From Hesseltinella vesiculosa (lineage: Eukaryota; Mucoromycota; Mucoromycetes; Mucorales; Cunninghamellaceae), in assembly GCA_002104935.1 (NCBI GenBank), contig MCGT01000071.1:1-21000 (forward strand): a stretch of DNA of 21,000 nt, read 5' to 3'. Made by a program: the position numbers and the translations under genes. The number at the start of each line of letters is the position of its first letter. The first letter of the stretch is position 1. Below are positions 9,014-17,217 of this stretch, piece after piece. The notes beneath the pieces were generated by a model, which was not told the origin of the DNA, searched no databases, and saw only the letters and a program-made list of their open reading frames with translations.

Positions 9014-9040
9014 AAAAACCACTTGCTCATAGTGGTTTTT
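9014..9040. repeat. 10-bp perfect hairpin in the element B LTR
   Basis: AAAAACCACT (9014-9023), loop TGCTCAT, AGTGGTTTTT (9031-9040). It sits about 25 bp upstream of the TATAAA at 9066. It could be a palindromic protein-binding site or a structure; function unknown. Confidence 0.6.
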
Positions 9041-9065
9041 CTATACTGTTTCCTTTTTCTTTTTT

Positions 9066-9071
9066 TATAAA
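9066..9071 (+). promoter_or_regulatory. Probable TATA box of the element B LTR
   Basis: TATAAA downstream of a pyrimidine-rich tract and 75 bp upstream of an AATAAA (9146-9151). The position fits the U3/R boundary of an LTR promoter. Confidence 0.5.
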
Positions 9072-9309
9072 GTCCAGCTACAAATTCACCCAGACAAACA
9101 CCGGTACCGTACACTGTTTCCATGAATAAGTGGTGGCTTTCAAAGAATAAACCTCCAGAAAGACCTTCTAATCCTGCAATGCATTCAACTGCAGTTGAAA
9201 GAAAAAGGATTTTCTTTTTTTTTTTAGATGTTGAGTCGATGGACAGCGTCAAGAAATATGTCTTGGCGTTTTCCCCCGAGAGGATTTAAGCACTTGTCTA
9301 ATTCTAGAA

Positions 9310-11449
9310 CAAGTCTCTGCACACATTTGTTTCAACAAAAAGCTCTCTCTGACAAACGAAAGCATATCGTCAGACACACGCATCATGACGGCCACTATCA
9401 TTATGGCAGACACACACCCATCACGAATATCGCCAATGTTTACATGCCAGCCACGGAGCAACATCGTCAAACATACCAGACCTCATCCTGGAGCACCCAG
9501 CCATTCTCCAATCACCCACGGAACCATGGATTGTGTGTGGTGACTTCAACATTCACCTGCACAGTCATCATACCAATGACAAAGACCGTTCATTCGCCAA
9601 ACAACTGCTAGCAATGTACATGGATATGATCAAGTCGACAACTCCGCGGACAGAGAATGCTAGCTATGTGCCTTTACCCACTTTTATCTCGTCTCGGGGT
9701 AATCGAACGACAATTGACTATATCCTCGGCAATAGCTATGCCTCCTACAGAGCCCGAGAATCGGGCCAGCTCTTTTTCCCGTACGCATCTTGGACTGACC
9801 ACATTCTTGGATACGTGGGTATGGATTTGTGGCCACACTACAATGGCCCTGGAACATGGCGCTTCAATAACGCACTGATCGCAGATGAGCCCTTCCAAAA
9901 ACAATTGGGCCAGCTATTGACACGTTTTTTCTCTGCACAGCCGGCCGAGGGGATCACTCAACAGGCTCAATGGGAACGGCTTAAGACTACACTGAAGATC
10001 TTTGCCATTGGATACAGCCGTGACCGCCGAAAATCACAGCGGAATACTCTCATACAACTGCAGCAAGAGAGACAGGCTATGCTCCGTGACACCAGGAACC
10101 CAGCAAACCACCAGGAGCAAGCTGCGGTCAAGGCTATTGAGGAGCGCATCACGAAGTACACCGACCTGAAAATGGAGGCTCTTCGTATTCGCACAGCAAC
10201 ACGTTGGATGGAACAGGGGGAACGGAATACCAAATATTTCTACCAAACACTGCAATATCGGACGCAAGCCACCACCAGCGTTCTTGACCCACACACCAAC
10301 CAACTGCATACCTCCCTGCCAGATATCAGCAAGTCCACAGCCTCTTTCTACACCAAGCTATACCGCAAGGAACCGATTGAATCCTCTGCCGTCAATCATA
10401 TGCTTCAGTTTGCGAAATGCAACAATCGCATCCACCAGTCGACATTCCGTCAGATCGACGAAATACCAACTGCTGAGGAAGTTAATGCCACGCTAAATCA
10501 CTGCCCCAAAGACAAGTCTCCAGGCCTAGATGGCATATCCTTCGAATACCTGACCCTAGTACTGGGTTCTTCTGAGGCAGCGTTTAATCTTTTCCACAAG
10601 GTTCTGGAAGAAGCCATCGCTGGAACATTCCCCGCATCATGGAAACAAGCCAAACTAATCCTTCTCTACAAGAAAGGGCAGCGGTCTCACCTCTCCAATT
10701 GGCGCCCCCTGTCACTGCTGAACACTGACTGCAAGGTGTTCACTCGGATTCTTGCTTATCGATTCCAGCCCATCCTCGATCAAATGATCCACCCAGACCA
10801 GAAGGGTTTCATCCAAGGCCGACAGATAGCAGAACATGGATGGTATGTCACCGCACTGATTGAAGAAGCTCAAGGCAATGCTCTGGACTCGGCATCTGCG
10901 GGAATCATGCTGGACCAAGAGAAGGCTTATGACCGCATACACCTTGAATATTTATCAAAAGTCCTACACCGGTTTGGGTTCACCGCGAACACAGTGTATC
11001 TTCTCCAACAACTCTACTTTGACAATTCGGTGCAAGTCTCAATTAATGGCTGGATGTCGAGCCCCATACTGCAACAGAGAGGCCTTCGACAAGGAGATCC
11101 GCTCTCCCCGCTCCTGTTTAACATAGCCATCGAACCGCTGCTTAATGCCCTGCGACAGCCCCGAGCCTTATTCCAGGCCGACCCTAGAACGTCCCGCCCG
11201 TCCCGCCTCACAGCCCCCGCCCCTGAGGTCCTCGCATATGCAGATGATGTTATGATCATCTGCCACGATCAACAAGGATGGAAGATTATGGACAACACGT
11301 TGTCAACCTACTGTGCTGCATCTAACGCCCGATTCAATCAAGCCAAGACTGTGTTTATTCCTCTTGCTGGCAAGAGAAATCACGACACTGAATGGATACG
11401 CATTGCTGACAGGAAAAGAGCCATCTGGCACGACGAGAGCAGCCCTGGG
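9310..11449 (+). pseudogene. LINE-1 ORF2, endonuclease and RT part
   Basis: Endonuclease traces start in one frame (SLTNESISSDTRI, about 9346-9384), move to another near a CA repeat at 9407-9418 (ITNIANVYMPA), and move again near 9480 into the frame that stays open to the solo LTR. That frame shows the endonuclease motifs CGDFN (about 9540), TIDYIL and WTDHIL, then GPGTWRFN, a basic linker, and RT: SPGLDGISF, RPLSLLNTD, KGFIQGRQIAEHGW, LDQEKAYDR, QRGLRQGDPLSPLLFN and AYADDVMI (catalytic YADD). The last codons before the LTR encode WHDESSPG. Catalytic residues remain, but the frameshifts and truncation make it non-functional. Confidence 0.9.
11445..11449. repeat. Left target-site duplication CTGGG of the solo LTR
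   Basis: CTGGG directly before TGTTAA, repeated at 11670-11674. Removing the LTR and one copy restores the LINE reading frame across the site, which proves the boundary. Confidence 0.93.
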
Positions 11450-11669
11450 TGTTAAATACAAAAAAAAAAAAAAAAAGGGTATCACTCATTTATTGGCACA
11501 TCTCACATCATCGGTCCTCTCATCCCATTCGTCATCTTAGATTGCAATCTCCGTCTCCCCTATAAATTCTCAACTTCTATTACAACCTCTCTTCTTTTCC
11601 TAATCTCATTCTCGAGAATAAAAACACTACTTTTTGGTCTCACTTATTCCAAACCGTGTGTTTTTCATA
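11450..11669 (+). repeat. Solo LTR of family A
   Basis: 220 bp, from TGTTAAATAC with a 17-nt A-run to TTTTTCATA, matching the element A LTRs with about five substitutions (for example CCTAATC against CCGGATC). It has TATAAA (11561-11566) and AATAAA (11617-11622). A single LTR flanked by a 5-bp duplication is the scar left when the two LTRs of a full element recombine. Its second codon in the LINE frame is TAA, ending the ORF at 11453-11455. Confidence 0.95.
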
Positions 11670-11674
11670 CTGGG
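11670..11674. repeat. Right target-site duplication CTGGG
   Basis: Second copy of the 5-bp duplication, followed by TACTTGAAATACTTAGGC, which continues the LINE coding frame (YLKYLGYP). Five bp is the usual duplication length for Ty3/Gypsy integrases. Confidence 0.93.
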
Positions 11675-12709
11675 TACTTGAAATACTTAGGCTACCCCAT
11701 CTGCTTGTCACCACCTCAACGCCGCGCCTACGAAGATGATCTCATAGCCAACATTGGCAGACACTAATCCTGGCTAAGTCGTCGCCGACTGTCGATCACA
11801 GGCAAGTCGATGGTAGCGAGCTCACTGGTCCTAGCCCGTCTATGGCACATCCTTCGGGTGACCCCACTGACCGACAGCTGCTTCAAAGTAATCAACCGGA
11901 TGGTCATTGACTTTGCTTGGGGGAAACAACCTCGACTGATGGACAAGGTTGCCTGCCTGCCAAAAACTGAAGGAGGACTGGGGGTCATCAGCCCAGAAGA
12001 TCAAGCGCTTGCTCTCCGAAGTTTTGTTGGCCGCCGAATACACGAATGGCCAAATGACCTATTCGCGAAACGTGCCAAGGCATTGGTTAGCTTCCGGGGA
12101 CCAACCAAACCAGGATGTCGTAGCAACACGAAAAAAGCCATAGCTGTCATCAATGCCCACCCGGAACTGTCATGGCTCTCCACACCCAAGGAAATTCGGA
12201 ACACTTTGACACTCGATCGCAAACCAAAGCTGGACGAGCCGAAAGTCCCTCTGTCCATGCATGTCATCCATCGGCTGACCCCGGCTCAGTGGCGATGGAT
12301 TTGGAAGTCACGTCTCCCACCCCGAGTTAAAGAAGTCTGGTGGCGGGTCCTCCATGGGAAGGTACCAACTGCGATAAGCCGGTCCAAGTGGTCCAATACC
12401 ACCTCCCCTGTCTGCACACACTGCCATACCGAGCAAGAAGACCTTTGGCACATGCTTTTCGTATGCCCAGCTAAACGAAGATTCTGGCAAGCCTTTGTGG
12501 ACCTTCGTGAACATCCATCCTCACCAACCCCTCCGCCTCCCAGCACTGTGATCTCACTATGCAGCCCACTGCCCAAGAAGGAAGTGCTCCGCTATGCATG
12601 TATACTCTATGTCCTCTGGCTGGCCCATTGGGCATACGATCGCGACCGAACCCCCTTTGAGCCCCTTCTCTGGCTGCCACGATATCACAGTCTGATGCGA
12701 GGACATTAG
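11675..12709 (+). pseudogene. LINE-1 ORF2, RT thumb and zf-RVT-like C-terminus
   Basis: Continues the same reading frame as 9482-11449, because LTR plus duplication is 225 nt. It starts KYLGYP, is broken by an in-frame TAA at 11765-11767, then runs to the TAG at 12707-12709. Recognisable parts: LARLWHILRVTP, GGLGVISPEDQALAL, and VWWRVLHGKVPT followed by CTHC...H....C, a Cys-Cys-His-Cys zinc-binding-type motif of the zf-RVT module found after the RT of L1-like LINEs. It ends VLWLAHWAYDRD and LLWLPRYHS. The protein is closely similar to LINE-2 downstream. The nonsense codon is independent of the LTR insertion. Confidence 0.88.
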
Positions 12710-12843
12710 GTTCACATTGTCCCATGAGTTTGCCTATCGATATGGTTGTTTGTCCTTGTTACGAGTATTAGTTTACCGCTTTCTGATGTTGTATGAATAA
12801 ATCGTTTTTTTTTATCTCTCAAAAAAAAAAAAGAAAAAAAAAA
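12710..12843 (+). other. LINE-1 3' UTR and A-tail
   Basis: About 110 bp of non-coding sequence with AATAAA at 12796-12801, then a pyrimidine stretch and 23 nt of A broken by one G (12821-12843). LINE-2-related sequence begins at the very next base. Confidence 0.85.
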
Positions 12844-12844
12844 G

Positions 12845-13807
12845 GAACCTCTGCTATGGTTAGCTCGCTACCACAGCACTGCTACCCGCCCTCGCATCCT
12901 CTCACGGTTGTGGCACGTCGCCCGTGTGGCGCCCCTGTCCCCTGGCTGCATGAAATCAATACGGCGTTTGGTGATCGATTTCGTGTGGAACAAGCAACCC
13001 AGACTCCTAGATGATGTGGCATGCCTACCGAAACTCGAAGGCGGGCTGGGTATCATCAACCCGATCCATCAAGCCTTAGCACTACGGTCCTTTGTCGGCC
13101 GCCGAGTTCTCGCCAATGAAGCCAAGGACCTTTTTGCACAACGCGCATCTGACTTACTGGGATGGGGATGGCCCCGCAACCTCGGCCCCCCCGGCTGCCT
13201 GCGCAACACCCGCGCTGCTTTAGTGGAAGTGAATACCAACCCAGCCTTATCGTGGTCCATGTCTACTGGTGAGATCCGTAGGGTGCTCGCCACTGCGAAC
13301 AAGAGCAAAATCTACCCGACGCACCCCCCAAATCAAGAGCATGCTATCCATCGAGTCACGGAGGCCCAATGGCGTTGGTTCTGGAAACACCCTGGCCTAC
13401 CCAAAGTCAAGGAAGTATGGTGGCGTGTCCTCCACAACAAGGTCCCAACAGCCAAGATCCGAGCCAAATGGTCATGCGATGTGTCACCCGCGTGCATGCA
13501 CTGTGATGCACCAACCGAAGACAGCATGCACATGATGTTCCTGTGCCCGACCAAGTTGCGTTTTTGGCAAGCCTACCTCAGCCTGCAGCCTCTGTCCGAA
13601 CAAGCCAAGCAAACAGCACCTTTCCCAGCACTGATGTTCCTTGAAAAAGCCGCCCAACCCACCTTGATCCGGTTCAGCCGCATTCTATATGTCCTCTGGC
13701 TGGCCCACTGGGCGTACGAACGCGAGCAGGTCCCCATGGATCCCCTGCTGTGGTTAGCGCGCTACCATAGCACAGCTACCCGCCCCCACCCTAGCGTCCG
13801 ACTGTAA
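12845..13807 (+). pseudogene. LINE-2 ORF2 C-terminal fragment with rearranged 5' end
   Basis: One open frame to the TAA at 13805-13807. The first part encodes PLLWLARYHSTATRP, which recurs at the true C-terminus (about 13739-13786); it is then joined in frame to RLWHVARVAPL, which belongs well upstream in the protein. After that the order is normal: ACLPKLEGGLGIIN, QALALRSFVGRR, VWWRVLHNKVPT and CMHC...H....C, a complete Cys-Cys-His-Cys set, then VLWLAHWAYERE. The endonuclease and RT core are absent, so the fragment cannot be active. Confidence 0.85.
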
Positions 13808-13951
13808 AACTTGTTCCCCTACCCTCTACCTCACTCGCCATAGTTTGTTCGCCTTTTTTTTTTTCCCCTGATGCTTAGTTTGTTGTGACAACACCATAGT
13901 ATGTATACAATAAATGCCATAGTTTGTTTTTTTTAAAAAAAAAAAAAAAAA
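13808..13951 (+). other. LINE-2 3' UTR and A-tail
   Basis: Short non-coding stretch with GCCATAGTTTGTT twice (about 13839 and 13916) and a related CCATAGTATGT between them, AATAAA at 13909-13914, and seventeen A ending at 13951. Confidence 0.8.
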
Positions 13952-14036
13952 GCCGTCATTCATTACAAATCCACGCGCAACTACCCTACCTCTCGAGAAT
14001 TTTAAGCGAAAGAGCTGTTTTTCAAGAAATTTAAGC
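13952..14036. other. Unassigned 85-bp gap between converging LINE tails
   Basis: The only stretch that I cannot attribute to an element. It contains TCTCGAGAAT, a short motif also found in the family A LTR, but no further match. No open frame or RNA gene seen. It may be the remaining original target sequence. Confidence 0.5.
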
Positions 14037-14225
14037 TTTTTTTTTTTTTTTTTGTATTAGATGGTGGTTTATTATGATGGGAGTCACCTCATATACATAT
14101 AAAATAACATATCAGATAAAGGATAGAGATAGGAAGGATGGGATATGGACATAAGAGGAGGTCATAAGTTATAGATATGATGACATAGACACATGGTTAT
14201 AAATGGGCTTAAACACTGGGGGGGG
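14037..14225 (-). other. LINE-3 3' UTR and A-tail
   Basis: About 170 bp after the ORF2 stop, purine/AT-rich on the plus strand, with the polyadenylation-type signal at 14073-14068 and the terminal CATCTAATAC before the A-tail. Confidence 0.8.
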
Positions 14226-16070
14226 TTAATCGTGGATTAGGATTTTTGATGTAATCATCCTCTCATGTAGTTGTTTGCCATGTATTACACAGTCCCAGTG
14301 GGCAGACCATATCGCATACATGACTTTAGCTGCTAGGTCCAACTGGAAGGATTTAGCCGAGCCTGGGTTGTTCAGATTTTGCAGTATGTTTTCTTTGTGT
14401 TTAGGCGACACACTGGGGAAAAATTGGCGCCACACATTCCATTTGGGAGGGCATGATACCAGTAAGTGGTCGTCGGTTTCTGGTTCTTGGTGACAAATGG
14501 GGCAGATATCAGTGTCAAAGTGAGCTTGGCGGTCTACCATTCGTTTGCGAGAAGGTAGCTTGTTGTGTAGATACCGCCACCACACCGTCAGGCTACGGCC
14601 TGGGATCTTCAATTTCCATAGTGTCGTCCAGTCTCTCTCTGTGTGGACTGTGGGCCAGCAGCCTGCACGAGGGTGACTTGCGACGCGGATATCCTTTGGT
14701 TTCGCAGTGGCCAGGGGGATGGTCTTTCCTTGATGAGACGGCAGTTCTATGGACTTGCTTCTATTGGAGTACCAGCCACAATGGAGCGGGGACTGAAGCA
14801 TTAGCAATCTAGCTCTCCATCCCGTCCGGAATTGTTTTGCTATAGGGAGCCATACGTCCGGTTTGCCAAAACATTCTTTCCATGCCAATAAGGTGAAACG
14901 AGCCCCAAAGTCCTCATGGTCGTCCACTATCATACGTTGGAGGAGGCTGAGTTGGAGGCCACACTGTTGAGCTCGGATGTCAATGGTTCCCAAACCACCC
15001 ATAGTCTTAGGTAGCGTTATCATTTCCCAGGAGGGTGCCGGGTTGAAGTACAGGATTAGCTTGCGGACTACGGACTGGATCTTGTCAATCCAAATGGACG
15101 GAACTGGTGTTACACGCAATATATGCCATAGTTTGGATAGGATCAAAGAATTGCATATCAAACTTGTTCCTCGGACGGATAACTTCCTTTGCTTCAGTAT
15201 GTTGCAGTGATGTTCGATCTTTCCCAATATTGAGCCCATGTACTTGTTTAGTTGCGACTTGTTGGAGTACAACGGGTACCCCAAGTACCGGGCTGCATTC
15301 AAGCTGGATTTGTCATGCCAATTAGCGTTGATGGAATTAGCCAGTTCTTTCCATTCAGGCCAGTTTGCACCTGACATGGATATTAGCTCCGTTTTTTCTA
15401 CATTTAGCTTAGCGTTTGATATCCATGCATATCTAGTATATATTCTTCGGAGGGCATTCCATTCTTTAGTGGATTTCAGGAAGACCACGATGTCATCTGC
15501 ATATGCCATAGCCTTGATGTTGATCTCTGGGTTGTTTGGGAACGGTTCGTATCCTGAGATTTCATCCGAGTTTTGAATTGCCACCAGCAGTGGTTCGAGT
15601 ACCAGGTTGAATAGTAATGGGGACAGGGGATCACCTTGGCGTAATCCTCTCTGTTGGTGGAAAGGGGCGCCTAAGAACCCGTTGATTGATAGAGTTATCT
15701 TCGTGCCAAAGAAAAGTGATTTCAGTGTGTTGATTAGTTTGACTGGGAAACCAAAGCGGAAAAGCACTTTCTCGAGGTATCTGGGGTGTACCCTGTCATA
15801 AGCCTTTTCTTGGTCAAGACTTGCTATCACCCATGGATGTATTTGTTGCTTGCCCTTGTCTTTGAGGAGGGCCTGTTGCTGTTCCATGGTCATTTGGACC
15901 ACCCATCCATTATCAGCTATTTGGCGACCTTTTACAAAACCGGTTTGACGTGGATCGATGAGTTTCGGTAGGAAAAGATTGATCCTGTTCGCCAACAGCT
16001 TGGTGAACAGTTTGGCGTCAGTGTTGATCAATGATAGTGGGCGCCAGTTCTTCAGTTCTTCAGGGTCACC
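14226..16070 (-). pseudogene. LINE-3 ORF2, RT core and zf-RVT-like C-terminus
   Basis: Open from the frameshift at the A5 run (16071-16075) to the stop at 14226; the TTG near 16031 is only the first start-like codon. RT motifs: NWRPLSLINTDAK, GFVKGRQIADNGW, LDQEKAYDRVHP, QRGLRQGDPLSPLLFN and AYADDIVVFL. Then TELISM and ARYLGYPLYS, a thumb region (LSKLWHILRVTP), and the C-terminal LTVWWRYLHNKLPS with CPICHQEPETDDHLLVSC, a full Cys-Cys-His-Cys set. The catalytic Asp residues are present. Protein sequence is moderately close to LINE-4 and less so to LINE-1. Confidence 0.92.
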
Positions 16071-17167
16071 TTTTTGAACAGAAGGATCATTCTCGTTTCT
16101 TTCCAGGATGGTGGTATGAATCCTTCGAGGGCGTTAATCAGGATGGATCGAAAAAGTTCTTTGGCTTTGGGTGTTGCAGAGAAAATGAACTTGTAAACCT
16201 CGAATGGGATTCCATCCAGGCCCGGGCTTTTGTTGGTGGGAGCGTGTTTGAGCAGCTCGTCGATTTCGTCATCCATTGGGTCCGCCACAAGATCTTCTTT
16301 GTCAGTCTGGTTTAGCCTCTGGTCTTCAGGGATGGCGGATAGTAGATCTCCTTCCATGTGCCAGATTGTACGCGAAGGAGAATAGAGATTTTGGTAGAAA
16401 TTTCTAGCCGTTCGGAGGATGTCTTTTGTTTCTGTAGCACTAGATGATTCGGGTGTCTTCAGCGCCCGGATGGTCTGCATCCTGTTTCTTTCCTTAATGC
16501 AACGGTAAAAGTATTTAGAAGATCTTTCGCCTTGCTCTGCCCACCGGGTGGCGGAGCGGATGATGAGCTGATCCATATCTTTGGTGACCATTTCATCCAG
16601 TTTCTGTTGGCATGCCAACATTCGTTCTGATGAGGAGGTGCCTTATGAGTCCCTGTTGGTACTCAGTGTGTATCGTTCTCGTTGCAGACGGGTCCACTCC
16701 TTGCGACGTTGTCTAGCATATGAAGGTGCTTGAGCTTGAGCAGTGGCTTTGATGATGTCCTTTAGCTTTTCCCATATTGTTGAAGTGGAATCGGGCGAGT
16801 CCTTGGGATCCCAATGGTTCAGGGTCAAGGATGATGTTTGCATCAAGAGAGCTCTGAATTCTTTGTTCTGGAGCAGTAATGGATTAAACCGCCATGTACC
16901 CGGGCCAATGTCTTGGCGTGGGGGGTGGAGATCACAGAAGATGGCGTGGTGGTCTGTCCACTCTTTAGGAAGCGTCCAATTATTAAAATTGGAGACTAAT
17001 GGGGCAATAGAAGTAGAGGTAAGAATAAAATCAATGCATGATGAGGAACGACTACTCTCCCATGTAGTTGATTCTTCATAGGTTGTCAGTTGGAAGTGGC
17101 GTGAGCACCATGTCCACCATTCTTGGAGGTATTTGGGTAGGCGCGGGGACAACAGTCTCGCGTTGAA
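16052..17167 (-). pseudogene. LINE-3 ORF2, endonuclease remnant, linker and RT fingers
   Basis: A single frame from the LINE-4 junction to the frameshift, broken once by an in-frame TAA (16645-16643). It starts FNARL, continuing the lost GDFN, then CIDFILT, WTDHHAIF and GPGTWRFNPLLL (endonuclease end), a basic linker (RQRRKEWTRLQRERY), RSATRWAEQGERSSKYFY, NKSPGLDGIPFEVYK and WKETRMILLFKK. It then goes out of frame because the A-run has one base fewer than the same site in LINE-4, and stops at TGA. Half of the endonuclease, including its N-terminal catalytic Glu motif, is missing. Confidence 0.9.
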
Positions 17168-17217
17168 TTTTTTTTTTTTGTATCAATGGTGTACATTTAT
17201 TACAAAAATATTTCATT
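17168..17217 (-). other. LINE-4 3' UTR and A-tail
   Basis: Only 38 bp separate the ORF2 stop from the A-tail. It contains GTAATAAATG and ends CCATTGATAC followed by twelve A. The next base belongs to LINE-3 coding sequence. Confidence 0.85.

Larger units (their letters stand above)
6445..9230 (+). mobile_element. Ty3/Gypsy element B, 3' half (right end approximate)
   Basis: Begins mid-RT at the edge of the element A LTR and continues through RNase H, integrase, polypurine tract and 3' LTR. The lineage differs from A: integrase ends in a GPF-type module without a chromodomain, and the LTR sequence is unrelated beyond TGTTAA. The 5' half (Gag, protease, start of RT) should lie left of the window, beyond the other end of element A. 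The right boundary with LINE-1 is uncertain within about 9152-9310. Confidence 0.85.
8874..9230 (+). repeat. 3' LTR of element B (right end uncertain)
   Basis: Starts TGTTAAGAATTG right after the polypurine tract. A long pyrimidine-rich stretch (about 8893-9001) is followed by a 10-bp hairpin (9014-9040), TATAAA (9066-9071) and AATAAA (9146-9151), the order expected for U3 and R. No second copy lies in the window, so the end cannot be fixed; LINE-1-like coding begins by about 9310. Confidence 0.65.
9301..12843 (+). mobile_element. LINE-1, a decayed L1-like retrotransposon
   Basis: A non-LTR element with endonuclease, RT and zf-RVT-like module, then AATAAA and a 23-nt A-tail (12821-12843, one G). 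It is 5'-truncated inside the endonuclease (left boundary roughly 9300), carries at least two frameshifts, one nonsense codon and a solo LTR of family A. ORF1 is absent. This number is a label for this window only and does not mean mammalian L1. Confidence 0.88.
12844..13951 (+). mobile_element. LINE-2, 5'-truncated L1-like copy
   Basis: Contains only the post-RT region and C-terminus, a short 3' UTR, AATAAA (13909-13914) and a 17-nt A-tail (13935-13951). Related to LINE-1 but clearly a different copy or subfamily. The first 57 bp are a displaced piece of its own C-terminal coding region. Confidence 0.87.
14037..17167 (-). mobile_element. LINE-3, L1-like retrotransposon, 5'-truncated
   Basis: Minus strand. 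It starts at TTCAAC, the Phe-Asn of the endonuclease GDFN motif, directly next to the LINE-4 A-tail, and ends in AATAAA (plus-strand TTTATT, 14068-14073), ...CTAATAC and a 17-nt A-tail (14053-14037). It carries one nonsense codon and one homopolymer frameshift. The missing 5' part was either lost at insertion or lies beyond LINE-4. Confidence 0.9.

Noticed and set aside
8911..9252. Minus-strand 113-codon frame rich in lysine and arginine
   Set aside because: It is the translated complement of the pyrimidine-rich element B LTR; the Lys/Arg runs reflect base composition.
9228..9611. A separate 127-codon protein upstream of the LINE-1 endonuclease
   Set aside because: Only its middle (ITNIANVYMPA) matches the LINE; both ends are out-of-frame sequence on either side of two frameshifts.
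9533..12709. Group II intron, retron or diversity-generating RT
   Set aside because: The RT sits with an apurinic-type endonuclease, has LINE-specific motifs, and is followed by a zf-RVT-like module, AATAAA and an A-tail.
12821..12843. Bacterial-type terminators or T-run transcription stops
   Set aside because: The A and T runs are LINE tails or LTR internal runs, each following AATAAA or lying inside a defined LTR; no GC hairpins precede them.
13985..14002. TCTCGAGAAT as a remnant of a family A LTR
   Set aside because: The match is ten bases, partly palindromic, and flanking bases do not align.
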